Of a DNA stretch of 64,000 nt, positions 18,301 through 25,746 are shown piece after piece. The position numbers were made by a program, and so were the translations under genes. A model generated the notes under the pieces. The model was not told the DNA's origin. It was given only the letters and a program-made list of their open reading frames with translations, and searched no databases. Origin of the DNA: Streptomyces venezuelae ATCC 10712 (GTDB lineage Bacteria; Actinomycetota; Actinomycetes; Streptomycetales; Streptomycetaceae); contig NZ_CP029197.1 in NCBI RefSeq assembly GCF_008639165.1, positions 7,754,001 to 7,818,000 on the forward strand. The letters are read 5' to 3'. Within the stretch, counting starts at the first letter, position 1. Every line of letters starts with the position of its first letter.

Positions 18301-19501
18301 CGGTGCCCTGGCCGGAGCCGTCCTCGCGGATCGTGCCCGGGGGCAGGTCCCAGAGTTCCTCGGTGAAGGCCCGGTCCTCGGCGACCAGGGCCGAGCGCTG
18401 GCCGGGGAGCCCGGGGCCCATGTAGCCCATCTCGCGGCCGCCCATCGCGTTGGGCTGGCCGGTCAGCGAGAAGGGGCCCGAGCCGGGGCGGCAGATCGCG
18501 CCGGTCGCCAGGTGCAGGTTGACCAGGGCGTTGGTGTTCCAGGTGCCGTGAGTGGACTGGTTGAGGCCCATGGTCCAGCAGCTGGTCCATTCGCCGGCCG
18601 TGCCGATCCACTCGGCGGCCGAACGGATGTCCTGCTCGGGTATGCCGGTGACGCGGGTGACGGCGGCGGGCGGGTAGTCCGCGAGGAACGGGGGCATCGC
18701 CTCCCAGCCCTCGGTGTGGGCGGCGATGAAACCGGCGTCGGTGTGCCCGTTCTCGTGGAGCAGGTGCAGCAGCCCGTTGAGCAGCGCGAGGTCCGTGCCC
18801 GGCCTGATCCGCAGGAACAGGTCGGCCTTCTCGGCGGTGGCGGTGCGCCGCGGGTCGACGACGATCAGCTTCGCCCCGGCCTTGACGCGCTCCATCATGC
18901 GGAGGAACAGAACGGGGTGGCAGTCGGCCATGTTGGAGCCGATGACGAGAAAGACATCGGCCTGGTCCAGGTCGTCGTACGAGCCGGGCGGACCGTCGGC
19001 GCCGAGCGAGAGCTTGTAGCCGGTGCCGGCGCTCGCCATGCAGAGCCGCGAGTTGGACTCGATCCAAGGGGTCCCGATGAAGCCCTTGGCGAGCTTGTTC
19101 GCGAGGTACTGCGCCTCCAGGCTCAGCTGGCCCGAGACGTACAGCGCGACGGCGTCCGGCCCGTGCTCGTCGACGATCGCGCGCAACCGGCGCGCGGTAT
19201 CGGTGAGGACCCGGTCGGTGTCGGCGGGGACGAGGCCGGCCCCGCGCTCGTGCCGTACGAGCGCGGTCGTCAGACGCCCGGGGGCCGCGAGCAGCTCGGC
19301 GGTCGTCGCGCCCTTGGTGCACAGCCGGCCCTGGTTGGCCGGGTGGTCCTTGTCGCCCGTGGCCTTCAGGACCGTCCGGCGTCCGTCGGGCCCGAGGCCC
19401 ACGTCGAGAAGCATCCCGCATCCCACACCGCAGTACGAGCAGACGGTCCGCACCTGCTCGGGCGCACCGGCCCGGGGGGACGGCGTGTCCTGTGGGGTCA
19501 C
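15344..19501 (-). CDS. Fused assimilatory nitrate reductase / CysJ-type flavoprotein
   Basis: This is a single 1385-residue enzyme. Residues 15-720 are a molybdopterin oxidoreductase of the NasA type. Its [4Fe-4S] cysteines are Cys21, Cys24, Cys28 and Cys61, and it contains NSRLCMASAGTGYK, TMGLNQSTHGTWNTN and a C-terminal MoCo-binding barrel (RLQHQWHTLTKT, FHWNDLFG). After a Pro/Ala linker comes a flavodoxin domain (about 860-1005; ASQTGNAE, STFGDGDAPDN, LGDSSYGDFC). It is followed by the FAD- and NADPH-binding reductase (about 1040-1385; RLYSISSS, GVCSPFL, GPGTGVAPFLGFL, HFYVCGDAARMAKDV), as in sulfite reductase alpha subunit. NADPH electrons can therefore reach the molybdenum centre within one chain, reducing nitrate to nitrite. 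Translation starts at a GTG at 19501. A GlnR-like box lies upstream. Confidence 0.9.
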   Translation of the reverse strand: MTPQDTPSPRAGAPEQVRTVCSYCGVGCGMLLDVGLGPDGRRTVLKATGDKDHPANQGRLCTKGATTAELLAAPGRLTTALVRHERGAGLVPADTDRVLTDTARRLRAIVDEHGPDAVALYVSGQLSLEAQYLANKLAKGFIGTPWIESNSRLCMASAGTGYKLSLGADGPPGSYDDLDQADVFLVIGSNMADCHPVLFLRMMERVKAGAKLIVVDPRRTATAEKADLFLRIRPGTDLALLNGLLHLLHENGHTDAGFIAAHTEGWEAMPPFLADYPPAAVTRVTGIPEQDIRSAAEWIGTAGEWTSCWTMGLNQSTHGTWNTNALVNLHLATGAICRPGSGPFSLTGQPNAMGGREMGYMGPGLPGQRSALVAEDRAFTEELWDLPPGTIREDGSGQGTVDLFRRMADGEIKACWIICTNPVASVGNRSTVVEGLRAAELVITQDAFADTETNAYADVVLPAALWTETEGVLVNSERNLTLARPAVDPPGEALADWRIIARVAHAMGYEKAFSYDSAEEVFEEIRRAGNPKTGYDLSGVSYERLRTTPVQWPAASGGPARNPVRYVRGSGSDAAGSDSAGSGGPVFPTASGRAVFHARPHIDPAEMPDDDYPFVLNTGRLQHQWHTLTKTAKVAKLNKLNPEPFVELHPEDALRQGVTDGDPVEIASRRGRAVLPAVVTDRVAPGSCFAPFHWNDLFGADLSVNAVTNDAVDPLSFQPELKVCAVRLTKSPVPAATTRAPEAPEPVPVPGVVIPAGGPAPGPAAAFGLDPAPPPVLTAEERQYLVGFLAGLETGAPGVPVLPPGAPFREDHARWVNGVLAGLYSRAPQAPAVGAAATAGREVVVLWASQTGNAEDFAAAAAERLLSAGHRAALAGMDETDLTALPPAADLLLITSTFGDGDAPDNGSGFWDALAAPDTPRLDGRRYAVLALGDSSYGDFCGHGRRLDHRLDELGGVRLAPRTDCEPDYEPSALAWLDQVLAGLSETARAPEAARASAPAPVPGPTAAPARRSGPVTTPARLVGNRLLSLPGAGKEVRRFTFDTSGTGAPLSYEAGDALGVRPVNCPELVAEWLAVTGLDADSAVALPGHGPVPFGEALHRHLDITRVTPALLGFVTERTGDRDLKRLLRPDNKDGLARWTWGRQAVDVLAEHSVRATAQDWADVLGRLVPRLYSISSSPLTDPHQVSLTVSVVRYENLRGRPRKGVCSPFLADAEPGAPVPVFVRSAPHFRPPADPSTPMVMVGPGTGVAPFLGFLDERRALGHRAPNWLFFGEQHRATDFYYAEELTGFLADGTLDRLDTAFSRDQRTKVYVQDRMRERGPQLWSWLQSGAHFYVCGDAARMAKDVDRALRDIAVTHGGLDEESAGVYVKQLAADRRYVRDVY

Positions 19502-19551
19502 CGGGGCGCCTCTCTGTGGAACCGTTCGAGCCCCGACCGTACGAAATGCCC

Positions 19552-19567
19552 GTTACACCTGTGTCAC
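19552..19567 (-). promoter_or_regulatory. GlnR-like box upstream of nitrate reductase
   Basis: On the minus strand GTGAC (19567-19563), six bases, then GTAAC (19556-19552) fits the gTnAC-n6-GaAAC pattern of GlnR boxes, with one deviation in the second half. It lies 51-66 bp upstream of the start codon. GlnR control of nitrate assimilation is established in Streptomyces. Confidence 0.5.
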
Positions 19568-19630
19568 CCCAGCCGATCATGGGCCGTAACACCGGCCACA
19601 CAGCGGTGCCGGGCCCGGTGTGAGAACCAG

Positions 19631-19708
19631 GGGTACGCGCGCGTGGACCCGGACCGGGGTACGCGCGCGTGGACCCGGACCGGGGTACGCGCGCGTGGAC
19701 CCCGGACC
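19631..19708. repeat. Three tandem 26-bp repeats
   Basis: Units start at 19631, 19657 and 19683. Each begins GGGTACGCGCGCGTGGACCC and is followed by GGACCG; the third has one extra C. The array lies between the nitrate reductase promoter and the 3' end of the next minus-strand gene. Confidence 0.85.
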
Positions 19709-19728
19709 CGGACGTGACCCGTCGGCCG

Positions 19729-20538
19729 TCAGGACCTGGCGGCGCCCCCGGCGACGTCCGTGACGCCCGTCGTGACGCCCGTCGTGACGTCCGTCGTGGC
19801 GTCCGTGGCGCGCAGGAGCCGCAGGAAGGCCTTGAGGCCCGTGATGATCTCCTCGTTGTCGGTGAGACGGTTCACCGTCGACTCGAACTCCCGCGCCAGC
19901 GCGGCGATCCGCCGGTCGGTCTCGTCCGCGCGTCCGTGGGCCGAGAGGGCGACGGCGTCCACCGTACGGCGCAGCTCGGCGAGGGCCCGGTACTGCTCCT
20001 CGGCCTTGCCGTCGAGCACCGAGGCGCCGCTCTCCAGGGCGGCGACCCGCCCGGTCAGCGCCACCACGTCGTCACGCGGGAACGTCACGTCCCGGAGCAG
20101 CACGCGGAGCCTGCGCCGCAGCCGGCCGAAGTACGTGCCCGCCGGGCGGAAGAACGTGCTCAGGAGGAAGAACCCGGCGAACCAGTGGCCCGCCTCGCGG
20201 CCGGTCGCCAGGGCCACGGCGAGCGCCGCGCCGGCCGTCACCACGTGCCCGGCGACGGCCACCCGCAGCATCACGCGCGCGATGCGCCGGGTCTCGGCGT
20301 CCCGCTCGGGGGAGACGGCGATGCCCTTCTCCCGGCTGACGGCGATCTCCCCGAGGACCGCCTGCGCGCGGAAGTACAGGTTCCACGGCGCCGTGAGCAG
20401 CAGCAGGAGCCAGAGCAGCCCGAGGGCGCCCGCCCCCACGGCGAGCAGCGTGCCGGGCGGCACCCCCACCACGTACGCGAGGACCAGCGCGCCGACCGCG
20501 AGCCCCGCCGCCACGAACACACCCACGACCTTGCTCAT
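19729..20538 (-). CDS. Four-helix membrane protein with coiled-coil tail
   Basis: The 269-residue protein starts at an ATG at 20538 with a strong GGAGGGGG site. Two hydrophobic segments lie at the N-terminus (VVGVFVAAGLAVGALVLAYV and LAVGAGALGLLWLLLLLTA). Another pair lies around residues 90-130 (VAVAGHVVTAGAALAVALA and HWFAGFFLLSTFF). The C-terminal 120 residues are predicted cytoplasmic, with heptad-like leucine/alanine spacing (ALTGRVAALESGASVLD to FESTVNRLTDNEEIITGLKAFLRLL), suggesting a coiled coil. The end contains a short repeat of T-D-V-T-T-G-V-T. The family is not recognised. The TGAGTA-N4-TACTCA dyad lies 66 bp upstream. Confidence 0.7.
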   Translation of the reverse strand: MSKVVGVFVAAGLAVGALVLAYVVGVPPGTLLAVGAGALGLLWLLLLLTAPWNLYFRAQAVLGEIAVSREKGIAVSPERDAETRRIARVMLRVAVAGHVVTAGAALAVALATGREAGHWFAGFFLLSTFFRPAGTYFGRLRRRLRVLLRDVTFPRDDVVALTGRVAALESGASVLDGKAEEQYRALAELRRTVDAVALSAHGRADETDRRIAALAREFESTVNRLTDNEEIITGLKAFLRLLRATDATTDVTTGVTTGVTDVAGGAARS

Positions 20539-20603
20539 GCCGCCCCCTCCGCGCCGCCCCACCACCCTGGCGACATGGTCCTGCCAGGGCCCGCCCGGCG
20601 GCA

Positions 20604-20619
20604 TGAGTACCGCTACTCA
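20604..20619. promoter_or_regulatory. Inverted repeat TGAGTA-N4-TACTCA
   Basis: The 6-bp arms are perfect around CCGC. It lies between the divergent membrane-protein gene (start 20538) and the SRPBCC gene (start 20731). It closely resembles the dyad at 374-393, which is also in a divergent intergenic region. Confidence 0.45.
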
Positions 20620-20730
20620 GATCGCCGCCCCGGCCGCGCCCGGAGCGGCCCCGGGCGGTGGCGGCGCCCGGCCGCCCATGGGACCATTTGTATGAAGCAC
20701 CAAGCCCATGTGGGGGTCGAAGAGGGCGCC

Positions 20731-21183
20731 ATGCCTGTCATCACCGAAACCATCGACATCTCCCGCAGGCCCGCGGAAGTCTTCTCCTACGTCACCGACC
20801 CGACCCACCTGCCCGAATGGCAGGAGAGCGCCGTCTCGGTCCGGAAGATGGGCAGCGAGCCCCTCGCGACCGGCTCCAAGGTCGCCGTCACCAGGCGGCT
20901 CGGGCGGCGGGAGTTCACCTCGACCATGCAGATCATCGAGCTGGATCCGCCGCGCCGCTGGCACGTGCACGGCATCGACGGACCGGTGCGCGCCGACGTC
21001 CGGGGCACGATCGAGCCGCTGGACGACGGGGAGCGTTCCCGCGTGACGATCTCCCTCGACTTCGAGGGCCACGGCGTCGGCAAGGCCGCCGTCCCGCTGG
21101 TCGTCCGGCCGCACGCGCGCAAGGAGATGCCGAAGGACGAACGGACCCTGAAGGGCATCCTGGAGAGCGGCGCAACCGCCTGA
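20731..21183 (+). CDS. SRPBCC-family protein
   Basis: The 150-residue protein has the START/Bet v1-like fold. It opens with the typical first strand and helix (TETIDISRRPAEVFSYVTDP, then HLPEWQESAVSV). Curved-sheet strands follow (TGSKVAVTRRLG, STMQIIELDPPRRWHVHG, SRVTISLDFEGHG), and a long C-terminal helix (KDERTLKGILESG). Such proteins bind hydrophobic ligands or act as polyketide cyclases; the ligand here is unknown. I chose the ATG at 20731 because the fold begins there and GAGGG precedes it; an in-frame ATG at 20692 would add 13 residues. It is cytoplasmic. Confidence 0.8.
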   Translation: MPVITETIDISRRPAEVFSYVTDPTHLPEWQESAVSVRKMGSEPLATGSKVAVTRRLGRREFTSTMQIIELDPPRRWHVHGIDGPVRADVRGTIEPLDDGERSRVTISLDFEGHGVGKAAVPLVVRPHARKEMPKDERTLKGILESGATA

Positions 21184-21258
21184 CGGCCGGCCCGGGCCGC
21201 CGGCCGGGACCCCGCCGGACGGCGGAACCCCGGCCAGGGGCCTCGGGCGGCCTCGGGC

Positions 21259-22509
21259 TCAGCTGATCGCGAGCGGATCACCCGGCGCGAGCGCGGCCGC
21301 GATCCGCGTGGCGACGACCTCCGCCGTGTTGCCGTCCGGCGTGTCCGCCGTCTTGGTCGAGGAGACCGCGATGGCGAGCCGCTTGGACGGCAGATACGCC
21401 TGGATCGCCGCGTACCCCGAGAACGACGGGTTCTGTACGACCCAGTTGTTGACCACGATGACACCGAGGCCGAAGTGCTTGGCCTCGGTCTGCTTCAGGC
21501 AGATCGAGGCGGGACACGTCCTCGTCCCGCCGCCGAGACCGACGGTCCCGGGATTGATCAGGGTGCGGTACGAGCGCGGTGAGAGGAGCTCGCCGCTGCC
21601 GATGGCCTCCGCCGAGCGCGCGAGATCGCAGATGTGGGTGGTGATGACCGCGCCGGGCGCGGTGGTCCACGAGGGGTTCCAGAAGGTGGACTCCTCGTAG
21701 AGGCCGCGGTCCGAGGTGAAGGCGTGCAGGACCGGACGCGGGATCTCGGGCGTGAAGTTGTTCTGCGTGTCGCGCAGCTCCAGCGGCCCCGTCACCTTCT
21801 CCCGCACCAGGCGGTCGATCCGTACCCCGGTGATCTTCTCCAGGGCTCTGATCAGGTAGACGTAGTTGGCGTGGGAGTAGCTCCAGCTCTTGCCCGGCTC
21901 GTACCAGAAGGAGTGGCGCAGCGGGAACGCCACCAGCTCCTTCGGGGTCCACGCCCGGAACGGGTTCGCCGTGAGCTCCTTGCCGAAGGCGGGGTCGGTG
22001 ACGTAGTCGTGGAGTCCGGTCGTGTTGCTCGCCAGCATGCGCAGGGTGATCCGGTCCGCCTTCGGCAGGTCGGGCAGCCAGCGCTCCACCGTGTCGTCGA
22101 GCCGGACCCGCCGCTCCTCGACCAGCTTGAGCAGGGTCGTGGCGATGTGGGCGAAGGCCACCGAACCGGCCCGGAAATGCATGTCCGGCTCCGCCGGGAC
22201 ACCGGTCATGGACTGGCCGAGCGCGTCGGTGAGCACCTCGCGCCCGTCGAGGGTGACCCGCACCTGAACGGCGTTCAGCCGGAGGTCGGACTTGGCCTTG
22301 CGGGTGATGTCCAGGACCCGGCCCGCGGCGCCGTCCGGCCGGCCCTGGGTCCGTACGCAGTCCGACCCGCCCCGGCCGCCGTGCCCGTCGGCGAGCGCCG
22401 GCGCGACGGCGGTCGTCTGGACGGTGAGGGCGAGGAGCGCGGCGCAGAGCAGAGCCCTGCGGGACCGCGCACGCCTGCGCGTGCGCGGAGTGAGGGGGGT
22501 GTGTGTCAT
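21259..22509 (-). CDS. Secreted beta-lactamase/D-Ala-D-Ala carboxypeptidase homologue with altered catalytic motifs
   Basis: The 416-residue protein has an N-terminal signal (RRALLCAALLALTVQTTAVAPALA) and a penicillin-binding-protein-like fold recognised from its landmark segments: FRAGSVAFAHIATTLLKLVEE, RLDDTVERWLPDLP, ITLRMLASNTTGLHDY and the final strands (RLAIAVSSTKTAD). The usual nucleophile motif SxxK, normally SVTK after the FRxG strand, reads SVAF here, so the catalytic lysine is missing. The second motif, normally YSN, reads YSH. The third, normally HxG before the GY of the last strand pair, reads as a Gln-Asn-Pro-Ser-Phe-Ser-Gly segment. It is therefore probably not a hydrolase but a secreted binding or regulatory homologue. 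Confidence 0.75.
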   Translation of the reverse strand: MTHTPLTPRTRRRARSRRALLCAALLALTVQTTAVAPALADGHGGRGGSDCVRTQGRPDGAAGRVLDITRKAKSDLRLNAVQVRVTLDGREVLTDALGQSMTGVPAEPDMHFRAGSVAFAHIATTLLKLVEERRVRLDDTVERWLPDLPKADRITLRMLASNTTGLHDYVTDPAFGKELTANPFRAWTPKELVAFPLRHSFWYEPGKSWSYSHANYVYLIRALEKITGVRIDRLVREKVTGPLELRDTQNNFTPEIPRPVLHAFTSDRGLYEESTFWNPSWTTAPGAVITTHICDLARSAEAIGSGELLSPRSYRTLINPGTVGLGGGTRTCPASICLKQTEAKHFGLGVIVVNNWVVQNPSFSGYAAIQAYLPSKRLAIAVSSTKTADTPDGNTAEVVATRIAAALAPGDPLAIS

Positions 22510-22611
22510 GCCCCGCACTATGTCCGGGGGCGGACGCTCCGACGCGCCGAACACTCCGCAACCGCCGCCGAACACGCCCGACTGGGGCAGGCGACACCGC
22601 CGACGGAGCAG

Positions 22612-23493
22612 TCACGGCGCGGACGCGTCCCTCGGCGGCGGCGGGCCCTCCGCCCGTACGGCCCGGACGACGACCACGGTCACACAGAACGCGATGAGCG
22701 TCTCGGCCCAGAAGAAGGCGAGGTAGTCGAGGAGGCTGCCGATGGGCGGCGCCCCCGGCGCGGTGTTGCGGAAGGCCGCCAGGGCGAACAGCGTGGCGGC
22801 CATCCAGCCCAGGGCGGGCCAGGTGAGGCCCATGCGCCGCCGGACGAGGTGCCGGCCGCCCATGAGGACGGCGACGGTGAGCGCCCACATGGCCAGCATC
22901 ATGAAGACGGCGAACACGAGCACGCTCCGGGACCGCGCCACCTCCGCCGAGAACACCGCGGCGCCGTTGACCTCCGCGGTGTCCACGGCGAGCGAGAACA
23001 GCGCGTCCCGGTTGGAGAGCGTCATCCGGACGGGAACGGTCCGGCCGCCCTGCACGGCGCCGAACTCCATCTCCGTCTCGTAGGCGTCGAAGGGGTAGTC
23101 CGTGACCGCGCCGCCGGTCAGCGCGACGGGCACCTCGACGGTCGCGATCCGACCGTGGGCGGGGAAGCTGAGGTCACCCCGGACGGCGGACGAGGTCTGG
23201 AGGGTCAGGTCCTCGGTGGGGGAGATGCCGCCGGCCTCCGCGAGCGCGCCGCGCGGGGTGACGAGGACCCGCAGGACCAGCTCCCGGCCGGTCGCGTCGA
23301 CGCGCTGGACGGACGCGTCGATGTCGATCCGGTCGGGAGCCTGCCCGCCGGCCGTGAACCGGGTGTCCAGGTCCTGGCGCTCGCCGAACTGGAGCCACAG
23401 CCCGCAGAGGGCGGCCGCCGCGACGGCGAGCAGCACGAGTGCCCCACTCAGTGGCCCGCCGGGGGCCCGCGTATGACGTCGTTTCAGGGACAC
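22612..23493 (-). CDS. DUF4436-like membrane protein
   Basis: The 293-residue protein starts at a GTG at 23493 (VSLKRRHTR). One N-terminal membrane helix (SGALVLLAVAAAALCGLWL) is followed by an extracellular beta-rich domain of about 150 residues with the family's VTDYPFDAYETEMEF stretch. Three C-terminal helices follow (LVFAVFMMLAMWALTVAVLMGG; GWMAATLFALAAFRN; FFWAETLIAFCVTVVVVRAV). DUF4436 proteins occur in actinobacteria and have no established function. The gene is 103 bp upstream of and co-directional with the serine-hydrolase homologue. Confidence 0.7.
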   Translation of the reverse strand: MSLKRRHTRAPGGPLSGALVLLAVAAAALCGLWLQFGERQDLDTRFTAGGQAPDRIDIDASVQRVDATGRELVLRVLVTPRGALAEAGGISPTEDLTLQTSSAVRGDLSFPAHGRIATVEVPVALTGGAVTDYPFDAYETEMEFGAVQGGRTVPVRMTLSNRDALFSLAVDTAEVNGAAVFSAEVARSRSVLVFAVFMMLAMWALTVAVLMGGRHLVRRRMGLTWPALGWMAATLFALAAFRNTAPGAPPIGSLLDYLAFFWAETLIAFCVTVVVVRAVRAEGPPPPRDASAP

Positions 23494-23566
23494 GGCCGCG
23501 CTCCGGGGTGGGGGAGAGGACGGGGGGCGGGGCGGACGCCGCCGCCGTCGGCGGCTTCCGCGGGGG

Positions 23567-24751
23567 TCAGGCGGCGGGCTTGCCCGGCTGGTCGTGGGTC
23601 GCGCAGTGGATGCCGCCGCCACCGGACGCGATGGTGTCGATCTGCACCTGCACGACGTCCCGCTTGGGGAAGTGCTCCTGGAGGATGCCCCGGGCCCGGT
23701 CGTCGGCCTTCCGGTCGCCGAACCTCGGCATGAAGACGGAGTCGTTGGCCACGTAGAAATTGGCGTACGTCGACACGAAGTCGTCGCCCTCACCGGTGAT
23801 CCGGGCGAGGTCCGGCTGCGGCAGGTCCACGATCTCGAAGCGCCGGCCGCGCGCGTCGGTCGCCTTCTCCAGGACGGAGCGGGCTTGGTCGGCGGAGCGT
23901 GACCACGAGTCGGCGGGGGAGCCGGGGAAGGCCTGGTCGAGCAGGACCACCCCGGGCGCGGTGAACCGCACGAGGCTGTCCACGTGTGCGTCGGTGATGT
24001 CCTGGCCGCGCACTCCGGCGAACCAGACGACCTTCTCCACGCCGAGCGTCTCGATCAGCTCGTCCTCGATCTGGTCGCGGGTCTTCCCCCGGTTCCGGTT
24101 GTCGTTGACGATCGAGCTCTCGGTGACGAGGAGGGTGCCCTCGCCGTCGGTCTCGAAGGAGCCTCCCTCGGCGACGAGCGGCGCCTCCTCGCGGGGGATG
24201 CCGTACTTCTTCAGCAGCAGCCGGCCGACCTCGGCATCGTTGGTGTGCTCCTGCTTCCCACCCCAGCCGTTGAAGTTGAAGTCGACGCCGAGGAGCTCGC
24301 CCCCGTCCTCCACGAAGACGGGCACCGTGTCGCGCGCCCACAGGTCGTCGACCGGCAGCGCGATGACCTCGACCTGGGAGCCGCACGCCCGCTGGGCGGC
24401 CGCGACCTGGTCCGGCCTGGCCATCATGACGACGGCCTCGTACTCGGCGACCGCGCGGGCGATCCGGGCGATGTCCTCCCGTACGAAGGGCAGGTCGTCC
24501 TCCCAGACGGAGGCGAGCGCGGGCCACGACATGAACGTACGGGTGTGGCTGTCCCACTCGGCGCCGAAGCGACGCTCACCGCGCGCGGCCGCGGGGCTGC
24601 CCGACCCGGTGGCGGGGCGGGTCGGGGTGCCGGTGGCGCCGGCCGGTCCCGACGCGTCGGGACCGCAGGCCGCGGCCCCCAGGGCGAGGGCGCCGCCGAT
24701 ACCGGCGAAGGCGCGCAGGGTCGTACGCCGGGAGGGAGGGAGGTGGGACAC
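23567..24751 (-). CDS. Exported agmatine deiminase-family lipoprotein (PAD_porph fold)
   Basis: The 394-residue protein has a Tat-type signal (SRRTTLRAFAG, from residue 7) ending in a lipobox-like GAAAC at Cys29, so it is probably anchored outside the membrane. The guanidino-modifying domain (residues 60-394) contains the catalytic set of the agmatine/peptidyl-arginine deiminase family: an Asp in WARDTVPVF, EGGSFETDGEG, the His in ITDAHVDS, and nucleophile Cys383 in GGGGIHCATH. The family hydrolyses a guanidinium group to ureido plus ammonia; agmatine gives N-carbamoylputrescine. An exported location is unusual for agmatine deiminase, so arginine-ended peptides or other guanidines are also possible substrates. 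A TTGACT palindrome lies about 180 bp upstream of the GTG start. Confidence 0.85.
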   Translation of the reverse strand: MSHLPPSRRTTLRAFAGIGGALALGAAACGPDASGPAGATGTPTRPATGSGSPAAARGERRFGAEWDSHTRTFMSWPALASVWEDDLPFVREDIARIARAVAEYEAVVMMARPDQVAAAQRACGSQVEVIALPVDDLWARDTVPVFVEDGGELLGVDFNFNGWGGKQEHTNDAEVGRLLLKKYGIPREEAPLVAEGGSFETDGEGTLLVTESSIVNDNRNRGKTRDQIEDELIETLGVEKVVWFAGVRGQDITDAHVDSLVRFTAPGVVLLDQAFPGSPADSWSRSADQARSVLEKATDARGRRFEIVDLPQPDLARITGEGDDFVSTYANFYVANDSVFMPRFGDRKADDRARGILQEHFPKRDVVQVQIDTIASGGGGIHCATHDQPGKPAA

Positions 24752-24928
24752 GCTGTGCTCCGATCATGGGCTGGCGAGACTATCCAGCGACGGCGGGCGG
24801 GTCGCGGTGACACACACGCGGCGCGGCGGGATTCGCGGGCCTGGGCCTCACACGGGCGGCCGCGTACCGGGAGTACGCGTCCGGGCGCCCGGGGTGTGAG
24901 TGGGGGTGGGCCGTGCCGCCACTCTGAC

Positions 24929-24949
24929 ACTGACCGGATTTTCAGTCAA
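24929..24949 (-). promoter_or_regulatory. TetR-type operator and promoter of exported deiminase 1
   Basis: Read on the minus strand this is TTGACTGAAAATCCGGTCAG, the first of four related sites. TTGACT (24949-24944) is a good -35 and CAGAGT (24926-24921) follows after 17 bp. The palindrome covers the -35 and spacer, as expected for repression. The remaining 24752-24920 sequence holds no gene. Confidence 0.6.
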
Positions 24950-25000
24950 ACCGCCCGCCCGCTTCCGCCCCCTGTCAGCGTTCGCCCCCGCCCGCGTCCG

Positions 25001-25615
25001 TCACCCCGTCGTGCACACGGCCCGGCGGTCCGGCAGCGCCAGGAGGGCCCGTGCCTCCGCCGCGATTCCCTGCCGCAGCAGCTCGCGCGCGTGGCCCACC
25101 GGCAGGACGCCGATCAGCCAACGGGTGCTCAGGCCCTCCAGGAGGGCGGTGAGCCGCTCCGCCGCGGTGACGAGACGGGCTTCCGGGGCCGCGGGGACCG
25201 CCAGGCCGAGGAGGTCCGCGACCTCGCGGACCCAGTCGGCCCGTGCCCGCGCGAGTTCCTCCCGCAGCTCGGGGTCGAAGACCGCGCCGGCCCGCAGCTC
25301 GCCCCACGCCGTGCTGTTCTCCCGCACCTCGGGCACTTCCTGGAGCTCGAGGAGCAGCCTCCGCTCCAGCTCCTCCAGCGGCGGCCCGGGCTCGCGGGGG
25401 TCGGCGGGATCGCCGCGGGTGTACCGCTCCGCGCGGGCGCCGATGAACTCCAGCGTGCTGCGCAGCAGACCCGCGCGGTCCTCGAAGTGGTAGTAGACGA
25501 GCGCCTTGGAGACACCCGCCTCGGCGGCCAGCTCGTCGACCCGGAGCCCGCGCACGCCACGGCGTGCGATCACCAGGGCGGCCGCCTCCAGGATGGCCCG
25601 TCTCCGGTCCTTCAT
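25001..25615 (-). CDS. TetR-family regulator 1
   Basis: The 204-residue protein starts at an ATG at 25615 with an AAGGAG site. The N-terminal TetR helix-turn-helix is clear: AILEAAALVIARRGVRGLRV, DELAAEAGVSKALVYYHF, then EDRAGLLRSTLEF. The C-terminal ligand-binding helices contain ENSTAWGELRAGAVFDPELR and LTALLEGLSTRWL. It is strikingly similar along its whole length to the divergently encoded TetR at 25747-26328, so the pair arose by duplication. A shared palindrome lies between them. It probably controls the flanking deiminase genes; the inducer is unknown but could be agmatine or another guanidine. Confidence 0.9.
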   Translation of the reverse strand: MKDRRRAILEAAALVIARRGVRGLRVDELAAEAGVSKALVYYHFEDRAGLLRSTLEFIGARAERYTRGDPADPREPGPPLEELERRLLLELQEVPEVRENSTAWGELRAGAVFDPELREELARARADWVREVADLLGLAVPAAPEARLVTAAERLTALLEGLSTRWLIGVLPVGHARELLRQGIAAEARALLALPDRRAVCTTG

Positions 25616-25664
25616 CCCGCACTCCTTCTCTCCGGTTCCCGGGCCACACGCCCGGGCCTGTCTG

Positions 25665-25684
25665 TTGACTGAAACTTTAGTCAA
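25665..25684. promoter_or_regulatory. Operator between divergent TetR genes
   Basis: TTGACTGAAACTTTAGTCAA is a 20-bp near-perfect palindrome whose two ends each supply a TTGACT -35 hexamer, one for each direction. It fits autoregulation of both tetR genes from one site. Related sites lie at 24929-24949, 26406-26425 and 26575-26592. Confidence 0.75.
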
Positions 25685-25746
25685 TAGGCGCATCTGGCCG
25701 TACTCGGGTGATCGCACCGCTCCGCCGTCCGGATAGGGTTCACGGC

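Noticed and set aside
15143..19717. Very long open frame on the plus strand opposite the nitrate reductase fusion
   Set aside because: Its translation is repetitive Gly/Arg/Val/Glu with no domain pattern; it is the usual high-GC antisense shadow of the strongly supported minus-strand gene.
19669..21183. Upstream extension of the SRPBCC protein to a 504-codon frame
   Set aside because: The extra N-terminus is an antisense shadow of the membrane-protein gene at 19729-20538; the SRPBCC fold starts at 20731.
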